Shown here: positions 25,493 through 33,479 of the stretch, in pieces
Layout: each line of letters begins with the position of its first letter
Position numbering within the stretch: the stretch's first letter is position 1
Source of the DNA: Janthinobacterium violaceinigrum
Lineage (GTDB): Bacteria; Pseudomonadota; Gammaproteobacteria; Burkholderiales; Burkholderiaceae_D
NCBI RefSeq assembly: GCF_009208555.1
Contig: NZ_WFLI01000003.1
Location: 124,001 to 188,000, forward strand
Direction of reading: 5' to 3'
DNA length: 64,000 nt
Notes under the pieces: model-generated
The model's database searches: none
Told to the model about the DNA's origin: nothing
The model's input: only the letters and a program-made list of their open reading frames with translations
Program-made: the position numbers and the translations under genes

Positions 25493-26074
25493 TCAGGTGT
25501 TGCAAGACGTAAAAACGCTGTCCGGAATGTCGCCGACAAACAGGTTGGGGAAGTCGCGCACGGACAGGTGCTGCGGGTCGTTGCCGGTTACCATGCGCAA
25601 CAGGCGGTTGCCGCCGGCCTCCAGGTAAAAGACCGATGACGGCTTGCCTGTTCGCTCGACTACCCAGGCATCCGCCTCCTGGCCCAGCACGGTGTGGCGC
25701 CCGTCGTGGCGCGCACTGCCGTCAAGCAGCACCGCCTGCGGCAGGAACAGTGCATGGAACGGCGTGACTTCATCGGCCAGCGCCGTTGCCTGCAGCTGCT
25801 CGCCAGTTGCTTCCGCTTGCCTTGCGTACGCCACTTTCTGCTTGCGACTTTGCTCGCGCCTGGCGTCGCCGATTTCCGACATCCACAGCAGGTGTCCATG
25901 GACCTTTTCCGGCCAGGGGTTGAACAGGCCGTCGATGCGGCAGATGTTGCGCGCATAGTCGAACCAGCAATAGCCGGATGTGACCTGGTCATCGTCCTGC
26001 ATCGGCGTCCAGTAGGAGATGTAGGCGCTGCTCCATTGCATCGGCAGCAGCGGCGGGGCGACGTGTGTAGACAT
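25493..26074 (-). CDS. vioE: Violacein biosynthesis enzyme VioE
   Basis: A 193-residue protein very close to Chromobacterium violaceum VioE (191 residues): PPLLPMQWSSAYISYWTPM, DDQVTSGYCWFDYARNICRI, DGLFNPWPEK and LRMVTGNDP match in order. VioE has a lipoprotein-carrier-like fold and, without cofactors, converts the VioB product by 1,2-indole rearrangement to prodeoxyviolacein (protodeoxyviolaceinic acid); without it the shunt product chromopyrrolic acid forms. The ATG at 26074 is 9 nt after the vioD stop. Last core gene of the operon. Confidence 0.97.
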   Translation of the reverse strand: MSTHVAPPLLPMQWSSAYISYWTPMQDDDQVTSGYCWFDYARNICRIDGLFNPWPEKVHGHLLWMSEIGDARREQSRKQKVAYARQAEATGEQLQATALADEVTPFHALFLPQAVLLDGSARHDGRHTVLGQEADAWVVERTGKPSSVFYLEAGGNRLLRMVTGNDPQHLSVRDFPNLFVGDIPDSVFTSCNT

Positions 26075-26083
26075 GGCGGCTCC

Positions 26084-27202
26084 CTAGCGGCCCAGCGCGT
26101 AGCCAAGGCTGGCCATCAGCGCTTCCTGTAGCGACGGCAAGTCCTTGCGGCGCGCGTCGAAGCTGGCGGTCAGCTCTGCATTGCTCAGTCCGATACGCTC
26201 GCCCACGCTTTCAAACCACAGGCGGCTGCTGTTGGCGTGGTCCTTGAACAGTTGCATCAAGGGCACGGCGCGGGCATTGAAGCTGTCCAGGGCAGCGGCC
26301 GTGTCGGCTTCCGTATCGAGGATCTTGACCAGCAGCAGTGCTGCCACCACCGCCATGGTGGTACCATGGCCGATGGAAAAATGGCCCGATTGCAGCGCAT
26401 CGCCCAGCAGGACGAACTTGCCGTCGCAGGCCCGGTCGTGGCTGAGGGTCATGAAGTTGCGCCAGCCCTGTCCCGGTTGGCTGAGCAGTTCGTGCTCGCC
26501 GAGTTCGGCCTTGAAGGTCTTGGCGACATACGCGGCGGCATCGCGCTCGGAAAGCGCTTCCAGCCCGGCCTTGGCGTACGTTTCTTCGCTGCATTCGACG
26601 ATAAAGGTGCTCATCGTGTCCGAATATTTGTAGGCATGGCCGATGAAAATGCCATGCGCATTGCTGCGGAACACCAGGTTCATCTGGTCGAACAGCTGGG
26701 TGGTGCCATACCAGATGTATTTGTTGCGGCCGAAATCGATGTGCGGCGCCAGCGCTGGCGTTAATTCCAGCGATTTGTAATTGACGCCGTTCGATACGAC
26801 CACCAGGTCGTACTCGGCTTCCAGCTGCGCCGTGTCCGCCGGCGGCGTTTCGTAGCGGATGGCGATGCCGGCCGCCACGCACTTGGCGCGCAGGGCTTGC
26901 ACCAGGGCCTGGCGCCCGACGCCGCACAGGGTAACGCCCGTGCTCATCAGGTTGGGCTGGTCGTGATGCACGAGCTTGAATTCTTCCAGAAACTGCGGAT
27001 TGAGCCGTTCCGGCTGGTCCAGGTAAGAAAGCGGGTTGGCGGGATGGCGCGGCGGCCGTCCCGGCAGCACCACGCCCCAGCCCAGCACTTCTTCCGGGGT
27101 GTTTTTTTCCGTAATGCTGATATTCCAGGCGGGCTGGGCCTGTTTCATCTGGCTGGCGAAGAGCAGGCCAGCGGGGCCTGCGCCGATGACGAGAATGTTC
27201 AT
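26084..27202 (-). CDS. vioD: Violacein biosynthesis monooxygenase VioD
   Basis: A 372-residue FAD monooxygenase (VioD of C. violaceum is 373). GAGPAG (residues 7-12) is the FAD-binding motif; LGWGVVLPGRPP and LLGDALQSGHFSIGHGT (GD motif) are present. VioD hydroxylates C5 of one indole of protodeoxyviolaceinic acid, giving protoviolaceinic acid, using NADPH and O2. The start ATG overlaps the vioC stop by one base (TAATG), so translation is coupled. Confidence 0.97.
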   Translation of the reverse strand: MNILVIGAGPAGLLFASQMKQAQPAWNISITEKNTPEEVLGWGVVLPGRPPRHPANPLSYLDQPERLNPQFLEEFKLVHHDQPNLMSTGVTLCGVGRQALVQALRAKCVAAGIAIRYETPPADTAQLEAEYDLVVVSNGVNYKSLELTPALAPHIDFGRNKYIWYGTTQLFDQMNLVFRSNAHGIFIGHAYKYSDTMSTFIVECSEETYAKAGLEALSERDAAAYVAKTFKAELGEHELLSQPGQGWRNFMTLSHDRACDGKFVLLGDALQSGHFSIGHGTTMAVVAALLLVKILDTEADTAAALDSFNARAVPLMQLFKDHANSSRLWFESVGERIGLSNAELTASFDARRKDLPSLQEALMASLGYALGR

Positions 27203-28491
27203 TAGTTGACCCTCCCAAGTTTGTACCAAACGTTTTGCTTCTTCTGGATTTGCTGCAGTTCATCGTAAGGAATCGATGTAAAGAACAATTTATCCGCCAT
27301 GTCCGGCGGATAAATACGGGGGAATTTCTGGTGCATGAAGCGGTTGTAGCGCGTCTGCAGGAAGAAAATCAGGCTGGGGTTGCTCAGCGCTTCGTAGTTG
27401 GCGATCGCCATATCCTGCATGGCGTCCGCCTGCACCTTGCGCTGCTGCGTGAATTCGGCCAGGGTGGGAGCGAGCGCATTGCCGTGCTTTTCCAGCAACG
27501 TGGCGAAGATATAGCTGTCTTCCAGCGCCATGTTCATGCCCTGGCCGAGGAACGGGGCCGTGGCATGCGCCGCATCGCCGATCAGCAGGACGTGGTCCTT
27601 GTAATGGAAGGTGCTGGAGCGGACATTGATGAGGTCATTGCTGGGCAGGGCGATAAACTGGTTCACCATCTCTTGCCGGCTGGCCGCCGGCAGCTTGTCG
27701 TAATAGCGGTCGAAGAAGGCCGCCATGGTTTCCCGGTTCAGCGTGTTCAAGCTGGGTGTGCCGGAATAGGGCAGGCAAATGACGAAGCTGATGCTGCCGT
27801 TCGGGATGGTGGCTGCGCGGCCGGCAAACTGGCCCTTGGAATCCATGCCGAAGAAATACAGCAGATCCTTCCTGAAACCCAGGCCCTCCGCATTCGGCAA
27901 CACGAGGGTCTTGTAGCCATGGCGGAAGAAGCTCTGCTTGAACTCGAAGCGCCGCATGCCGCTCTGCATGGCGCGCCGCACCGCGGAATGGGCGCCGTCG
28001 GCGCCGATGATCAGGTCGCCATGCAGCTGCTGCACGGCACCATCCGGACCCTGGATCAGCACGACTTTCCTTTCCAGGTCGACATCCAGGCATTTATGCT
28101 CAAAGTAGTATTTCACTTCGTGCCTGGCGGCGTAGGTGTTTAACAGGCGCTGGAACGCGGACCGGTCCAGCGACAGCGGAAACAGGCCTTCGCGCAGGCT
28201 CAGTTCGCGCACCTTGAATTTGCCGCCGACGGAAAACGCCATGCCCAGGATACGTTCGCCGCACCGCTCCAGCTCCTGCCTGTCGATGCCGGCGGCCAGC
28301 ACAGCCTTGACGCCGCGCACGGTCATGGTGACGCCGATGGCGCGCGAGTTGACGGGATCGGCGGTTGCGGACGCTTTCTGCAGCGGATCGCCCCGTTTTT
28401 CGACGACGTGGACGTCGTGTCCCCGTTGCGCCAGATAAATGGCGCTAAGGCTACCTGCCAGTCCGCCGCCGACGATAATGATTTTATGCAT
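27202..28491 (-). CDS. vioC: Violacein biosynthesis monooxygenase VioC
   Basis: A 429-residue FAD monooxygenase, the same length as C. violaceum VioC. GGGLAG at residues 8-13, IIGADGAHSAVRR (DG motif) and LIGDAAHATAPFLGQGMN (GD motif) are typical of kynurenine-3-monooxygenase-like hydroxylases. VioC oxidises C2 of the second indole to give the oxindole of violaceinic acid; acting alone it yields deoxyviolacein. The start is 1 nt from the vioB stop. Confidence 0.97.
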   Translation of the reverse strand: MHKIIIVGGGLAGSLSAIYLAQRGHDVHVVEKRGDPLQKASATADPVNSRAIGVTMTVRGVKAVLAAGIDRQELERCGERILGMAFSVGGKFKVRELSLREGLFPLSLDRSAFQRLLNTYAARHEVKYYFEHKCLDVDLERKVVLIQGPDGAVQQLHGDLIIGADGAHSAVRRAMQSGMRRFEFKQSFFRHGYKTLVLPNAEGLGFRKDLLYFFGMDSKGQFAGRAATIPNGSISFVICLPYSGTPSLNTLNRETMAAFFDRYYDKLPAASRQEMVNQFIALPSNDLINVRSSTFHYKDHVLLIGDAAHATAPFLGQGMNMALEDSYIFATLLEKHGNALAPTLAEFTQQRKVQADAMQDMAIANYEALSNPSLIFFLQTRYNRFMHQKFPRIYPPDMADKLFFTSIPYDELQQIQKKQNVWYKLGRVN

Positions 28492-28492
28492 T

Positions 28493-31400
28493 TCAGGCCT
28501 CTCTTGACATCTTTCCCCGAGATAAATCGGTTAGTTGCTGATTAAAAAACTCCAACATTTCTATCGGCGCCATGCCGATGACATCGCTCTCCAGGCTGCG
28601 CGCGTACTGCGCCAGCGCCAGGCATTTCTGCGCCAGCATGTCGCAGCCCTGGCTGTAGTCGCTGCTGACCCGGCTGCTGACGGGCTCGGGCACGGGCGGC
28701 CCCGCATGGCGGCCAGGCAGGCCGGACGGCATGTTCATCAGGGCGGCGGACAGGGGGCGCAACAGGCCGGTCATGATGTCGATGGACGCATTCATCAGGC
28801 GCGAGCGGCGCAGGCTGCCCAGCGGCTGCTGCGCGAAATGGTGGGCCATCAACAGGAAGGTCAGCTCGTAGCAGCCTTGATACAGCTGCATCAGCGCGCG
28901 GGCCTTCCCGTCGGTCACCACCGTGCAGTCCGCGCGCGCTTCGAGCACGGGATTCTTCAGCGCCGGCAGCGCCGGCTCGAACGGCTTGCCGCAGGCGGAA
29001 AACCTGCCGGCGACGACGCGCAGCCGCTGGAAGTGCGACGAGGCGAAATGCGGCGAATCGACGGCCACGCCTTCCCCCTGTTCGGTGACGAAGTCGATGG
29101 CGAACAGCGCACTGTCGCGGCCGGACACTTCCAGCTGGTAGCCGGGATAGGCGCGGTTGGTCAGTTCCTTCAGGAACAGGTGGTGTTCGCCGCCGCGCTT
29201 GCCGCCGCCGCTCTCGAACAGGCCGGGCAGCTCGGCCAGCGCCCGGCGGATCGCGATATAGAAGGTGGCGATGGACTTGCCGGGCGTGGGAATGTAGTCG
29301 GGCCATTCGAAACGTACGAAGCGGGCCAGCACGTGTTCGGAAAAAGGCTCGAATGCAAATTCCGTGTCCAGGCCGAATCGCCGGCGCGCCTGCTGGCCCA
29401 GTACCGGGGTGCCGCTATGGAACGGTTCCCCAAGCGCCATCAGTACATTGTTCACTAGCAGGTAGTGAATCATTTCTTCATGGGCGATTTCCAGCAGCAT
29501 GCCGCGCGTGCCGCTGTTGCGGCGCCGGTCGTCGGTGCCGCAGGCCAGTTCCAGCTCGGCCGGGAGCCAGCGGCCGGCCTGCACCAGCGCCGCTCCCTGC
29601 GCATAGTTGGGAATGGAATACGCGGCATACAGGTATTGCAGCATGAGCGACAGTTCCAGGTCGATGGCCTTTTTCAGCTCTTCGATCAATTCTGCCCTGC
29701 AGCCGATGACATGCGGCACGGCCGGTTCCGGCACCGCCGCCCTGGCCTTTGCCTCGACCTGCGTCAGGTATTTCAGGAACAGGCGCGACTTTGGCAGCGA
29801 CAGTTCGCGCGTGCTGGGCATGTAATAGCTCTTGTCGCGGTTCTGCGGATCGCACATCTGCCACATCAGGCGTGAATACGTTTCGCACTTGCACTGGTCC
29901 GCCAGGCTGAAGACCTTGTCCGACATGAATGGATAGACGAGCTCGTAATAGCTCATCACGTGCCGGTACAGGAAGGCGTAATCGACCTGTTCGGCCGGCA
30001 CGTCGTCCAGATGCCAGTCGTCGGGCAGCACGCGCACGCCGAGGTACTGTTTGTGCTTGCCTGTGCCCAGCGCGATGCGGGTCGCGCCCGGCTGGCGCCC
30101 CGTCAGGGTCAGCGCCGTGTAGCCATGCCCGAGCGGCGACGGCTGCTCGCGTATGGCCAGCAGCGCGCCGTCCTCGGCCTGTGCCGGCAGGGCCGCAGGC
30201 GCCGCCAGTTCGCCGCGGTAGCGGCTTTGCACGGTGATGGTCTGCGGAAAATCCTCGTGCTTGCTCCCGTTCGGCGCTTCCAGATACAGCTGGTTGCTGT
30301 CCGACTGCAGCACCCAGTCGGCTTCGTCCCACTGCGTCAGCGCGTTGCCCAGGCTGAGCGAACCCGAAGCCGTGCCGGCGTGCTGCAGCGGCACATCGAA
30401 GACGCCGTGGTGGCGCCAGTAATCGCTGTACAGCCGTTCGGGGATGCATGCCAGCAAGGTGCCGGCGCCGTCATGCAGCAGCAGGTCGCCCAGCGTCTGC
30501 TTGCCGCCCAGGGCGTGCGTGGGATGCTGTTCCGAGACGGCGCCCGCGTCGCGCGTGGTGAAGGGGATGGCGGTCGGCATGTTGAACGCAACGCGGTCCG
30601 CATGCACTTTCACCAGCACCGGCCCCAGGCTGCCCTGGCGCGGCTGCAGCAGGCGGCCGGACGGATAGGTGGCCAGCTCGTCGCGCCGCCACAGGCCGAT
30701 GCTGCCGGCCAGGTCGTAGAACACGGGCGAGTCCGGTTTTTGCGGCGTCGACATGTTGAACAGCGCGTATTGCACCGTCAGGCCCAGCACCTCGTCGTCG
30801 TCCAGCGCTTGCCGCAAGGCAAGCATGCTGGCCGGCAGCGGCAGGTCCCCATTGAACAGGAAATGCGGGTCTTGCTTTGCCACCGAAAACTGGAACAGCC
30901 TGGAGCGGCCAAAGTCCTCGTCCAGGAAATGCCCGCTGCGCTCCGTGATGTGGCCGCTGCCGAGCCAGCGCACCGAGTGCGCCTGCCCGATGTCGGCCGT
31001 GAACAGCGTGGGCGTGTTGGGCGTGGCCAGCTTGTCGCTCAAGGTGAACTGGCCGGCGTAGATCAGCGTGGTATCCGGCCGGGCCGGGTTGTTGTCGATC
31101 CACCTGGCGCGGTTGAAGGTCGTCCGCAGGTACTCGTTGTAGTGGCCCCACAGGGCCAGCTTGGCGCCCACCAGCGCATCCTGCGTATCGACCTCGCCAT
31201 CGCGCAGCTGGACGCCCGTGATCCTCGCGTTTTCCCACGAGAAATGGTTGTTCCCGCAAAAATTATAGCCTGCCGCCTGGCTGAAGATGCCCTCCGGATC
31301 GGGCTTGCCCTCCGCATTGAAGCGGGGGGCAAGCTGTTTCAGGTGCGCATGGAATTCGGCTGGCGGCCGGTTCAGGTCGACAGGCTCGCCCGCCATCGAT

Positions 31401-31510
31401 ACCGCATTCGTGGCGATATCGATGTTGCCGTGCGTATTGCGGTTCCCCGTCGGCACATTGGCGCGGGCAAATCCCCGAAAATGCAGGCGGGGGAAGTCAA
31501 GTAGGCTCAT
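28493..31510 (-). CDS. vioB: Iminophenyl-pyruvate dimer synthase VioB
   Basis: A 1005-residue protein (998 in C. violaceum). It begins MSLLDFPRLHFRGFARANVP; around residues 595-690 lies the ferritin-like domain (ELKKAIDLELSLMLQYLYAA, then EIAHEEMIHYLL with Glu/His metal ligands). VioB, a haem protein, couples two indole-3-pyruvate imines from VioA into the unstable dimer passed to VioE. The ATG overlaps the vioA stop (ATGA). An upstream extension of this frame lies inside vioA and is not coding. Confidence 0.97.
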   Translation of the reverse strand: MSLLDFPRLHFRGFARANVPTGNRNTHGNIDIATNAVSMAGEPVDLNRPPAEFHAHLKQLAPRFNAEGKPDPEGIFSQAAGYNFCGNNHFSWENARITGVQLRDGEVDTQDALVGAKLALWGHYNEYLRTTFNRARWIDNNPARPDTTLIYAGQFTLSDKLATPNTPTLFTADIGQAHSVRWLGSGHITERSGHFLDEDFGRSRLFQFSVAKQDPHFLFNGDLPLPASMLALRQALDDDEVLGLTVQYALFNMSTPQKPDSPVFYDLAGSIGLWRRDELATYPSGRLLQPRQGSLGPVLVKVHADRVAFNMPTAIPFTTRDAGAVSEQHPTHALGGKQTLGDLLLHDGAGTLLACIPERLYSDYWRHHGVFDVPLQHAGTASGSLSLGNALTQWDEADWVLQSDSNQLYLEAPNGSKHEDFPQTITVQSRYRGELAAPAALPAQAEDGALLAIREQPSPLGHGYTALTLTGRQPGATRIALGTGKHKQYLGVRVLPDDWHLDDVPAEQVDYAFLYRHVMSYYELVYPFMSDKVFSLADQCKCETYSRLMWQMCDPQNRDKSYYMPSTRELSLPKSRLFLKYLTQVEAKARAAVPEPAVPHVIGCRAELIEELKKAIDLELSLMLQYLYAAYSIPNYAQGAALVQAGRWLPAELELACGTDDRRRNSGTRGMLLEIAHEEMIHYLLVNNVLMALGEPFHSGTPVLGQQARRRFGLDTEFAFEPFSEHVLARFVRFEWPDYIPTPGKSIATFYIAIRRALAELPGLFESGGGKRGGEHHLFLKELTNRAYPGYQLEVSGRDSALFAIDFVTEQGEGVAVDSPHFASSHFQRLRVVAGRFSACGKPFEPALPALKNPVLEARADCTVVTDGKARALMQLYQGCYELTFLLMAHHFAQQPLGSLRRSRLMNASIDIMTGLLRPLSAALMNMPSGLPGRHAGPPVPEPVSSRVSSDYSQGCDMLAQKCLALAQYARSLESDVIGMAPIEMLEFFNQQLTDLSRGKMSREA

Positions 31511-32817
31511 GCGCGCTCGGTCGAGGAAGTGATGAAGGTATCGTTGGCAGCGGCGACGTCTTCCAGTTGATCCAGCCGTTGCAGCAACAGGCCGCTGGCC
31601 TGCTTGGCGCTGATCAGGCTGCCTTCCATCCAGCCGCAATGCGCGGTATAGGCATCCGAGCAGGAAATGATGCCGTCCTGGTGCAGCAGCACGGCCGGGT
31701 GCTCGGCCTCCGGCTCCACGCAAAACTCGACGCCATGGGGCCAGAACTTGTGGAAGTGCGCCTTGATCGGCGGCAGCGGCTGGCCATCGAGCGGCAGGAC
31801 CTCTTCCAGGTGGCGGCGGACACGCTCCAGGTACGCGGTTTCACCGAGTTCCAGGCTGTCGCGCCAGTAGGTGGCGCTTTTGCTGTCGTTGTAGAACAGC
31901 ACATACTTGTCGCCCTTGAAGTAGATCTTGCGCAGGGGATTGGCCGCCATCAGCACCTTGTCGGTCAGCCCCAGCGCGTCCCACCAGGCCGTGTCGAACG
32001 TGAGGAATCCCTTGAACAGGGGCAGCGAGTCGTACTGGAACGGACTCCAGGCGTTCGGGAAATCCAGGTTCAGGCGCGGCATGGCGGACGGCGGGATGGT
32101 CATCACCAGATGGCGTGTCCGGTGCATATGCGTGTCGCCCTGGTGGTTGAAGGCGAGCACGTGGTGGTCGTCGCCGGATTTCTCGACGGACAGCAAACGG
32201 TGCTCGAGCCGGAATTCCACGCCGGCGGCCTGGGCCCGGTGCTGCAACTGGCAGAGCAGCTCGTGGTAGCCATCGGTGGCATAGCGCCACTGGTTGGCGG
32301 CATTTTCCGTAAAGTGCTGCGTTTCCGGGTGCTTCTTGATGATGTCGTAGGCCATGGCCGCCGACACCATCGGCAGCAGCAGGGCGTCATAGCCGGTCGC
32401 CTTGATGATGTGGGTGGCCTTGGCGGTGCCCAGGTAATGGCTGATGAACTCGAGGAAGGAGTCGTTCGGATGCTCCTTCAGCATCGGGCTCAGGCCATGC
32501 AAGGTTGCCTTCAGTTCTTCCAGCACGCTGTCGTGGGAAATGACCTCGGTGAACGGATAGACCGCATGCGGCAATCCGCTACCCTGCATCAGTTGCTGGA
32601 AATGCGGATGCAGCTGCGGCGAGTAGCGGGCTGCGCCGAGTTCGGCGATTTCCTCGCCATCGATCTTCCGCGACTGGATGCGGCCGCCGACGGTGGCATT
32701 CAGGTCGAATACCCGGATGCGCAGTTTCCTGTTGGCGGCGGCCTCGATCAGGCGGTTGGCACAAGTCAGGCCGCCGATGCCGGCGCCTACGATGCAAATG
32801 TCAGAATACGTGCTCAT
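31507..32817 (-). CDS. vioA: L-tryptophan oxidase VioA
   Basis: A 436-residue FAD amine oxidase (418 in C. violaceum). GAGIGGL near residues 11-17 and VGGRIQSRKIDGEEIAELGA form the dinucleotide-binding and GG-R motifs of L-amino acid oxidases; the C-terminus carries DAYTAHCGWMEGSLISAKQA, which closes the FAD site. It oxidises L-tryptophan to indole-3-pyruvate imine with H2O2 release, the first step of violacein synthesis. I chose ATG 32817 with AAGGA 9 nt upstream; ATG 32841 is in frame but has no ribosome site. Confidence 0.96.
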   Translation of the reverse strand: MSTYSDICIVGAGIGGLTCANRLIEAAANRKLRIRVFDLNATVGGRIQSRKIDGEEIAELGAARYSPQLHPHFQQLMQGSGLPHAVYPFTEVISHDSVLEELKATLHGLSPMLKEHPNDSFLEFISHYLGTAKATHIIKATGYDALLLPMVSAAMAYDIIKKHPETQHFTENAANQWRYATDGYHELLCQLQHRAQAAGVEFRLEHRLLSVEKSGDDHHVLAFNHQGDTHMHRTRHLVMTIPPSAMPRLNLDFPNAWSPFQYDSLPLFKGFLTFDTAWWDALGLTDKVLMAANPLRKIYFKGDKYVLFYNDSKSATYWRDSLELGETAYLERVRRHLEEVLPLDGQPLPPIKAHFHKFWPHGVEFCVEPEAEHPAVLLHQDGIISCSDAYTAHCGWMEGSLISAKQASGLLLQRLDQLEDVAAANDTFITSSTERA

Positions 32818-33479
32818 ACGAAATTCCTTTTTAACGTTCATTAATCAAAAGCTGCAAAATCGCTAGCAAAAGTTTCCCCTGCACGTGTAGGCAAGGGAGG
32901 GGGACGCTGCGTGTTACCGCACTTGGCAAGCGCTATCGGCTGGGGAATGAAGAGCCTGGCGAGAACTGGCGTTGTTTCTGGAATGGTCGATTCTTGGCCG
33001 CAGAGTTTCTGTTTCAAATCAAAGATGGCACCGACAGTAGCCCAGGCATCGGGCAGTCAATTTGATAAATATCAATGTAGTTGTCGTTTGCGGTGGCGCC
33101 GCTGTGGACGCGGCGACGCTTGCGGACCGCTTGTGCTGAAGTGCCGGATCGTGACGCTTGCCCGTGGCGCCGGCGTGACGGCGCGCCTGGCGTGGCGGAA
33201 AAGCGCGATTGCACGGGGCAGTCTGCCGGGCCGTGGCAGCGGGGAAGGCGCGGGAATGAAATGCGGAAGGTGGAATGCGGAATGTGGTGGGGCTTCTGCC
33301 GCCACTGCACTGGTCGGTCAGGCAGCAGTCATGGCGGGCGTTCCGCCGTGTGCCGGTGGCGGCAGGGCCGGCAACGGGGCCTGCCGCCATCGGCGGTGGG
33401 TTGGTCTACTTTTTGCTGTTATTTTTCACGCGATTGATTTTGCTGCCGGCGCGCAGCGCACGCCGGCAGCCGCTGCCCG
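32818..33479. other. Upstream region of the violacein operon (0.66 kb)
   Basis: No supported gene. It lies between the vioA start and the end of the TonB receptor gene, both on the minus strand, so it must contain the vio promoter. Notable elements are the FNR/Anr-type palindrome at 33062-33075, an AT-rich segment around it, and a GC-rich, low-complexity stretch at 33150-33420. I found no CviR-type lux box (CTGNCC-N4-GGNCAG) and no vioS-like gene. Confidence 0.6.
33062..33075. promoter_or_regulatory. FNR/Anr-type box upstream of vioA
   Basis: TTGATAAATATCAA is an exact match to the FNR/Anr consensus TTGAT-N4-ATCAA. It is centred 252 nt upstream of the vioA start codon. As an activator site at -41.5 it would imply a transcript start near 33027 and a 5' leader of about 210 nt; farther or reverse placement would imply repression or another transcript. 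Confidence 0.6.

Noticed and set aside
33014..33390. Short Arg/His-rich open frames in the vio upstream region
   Set aside because: Biased composition, no ribosome site, no family resemblance.
32818..33479. lux-box or vioS repressor gene upstream of vioA
   Set aside because: No CTGNCC-N4-GGNCAG-type palindrome and no small gene like C. violaceum vioS could be found.
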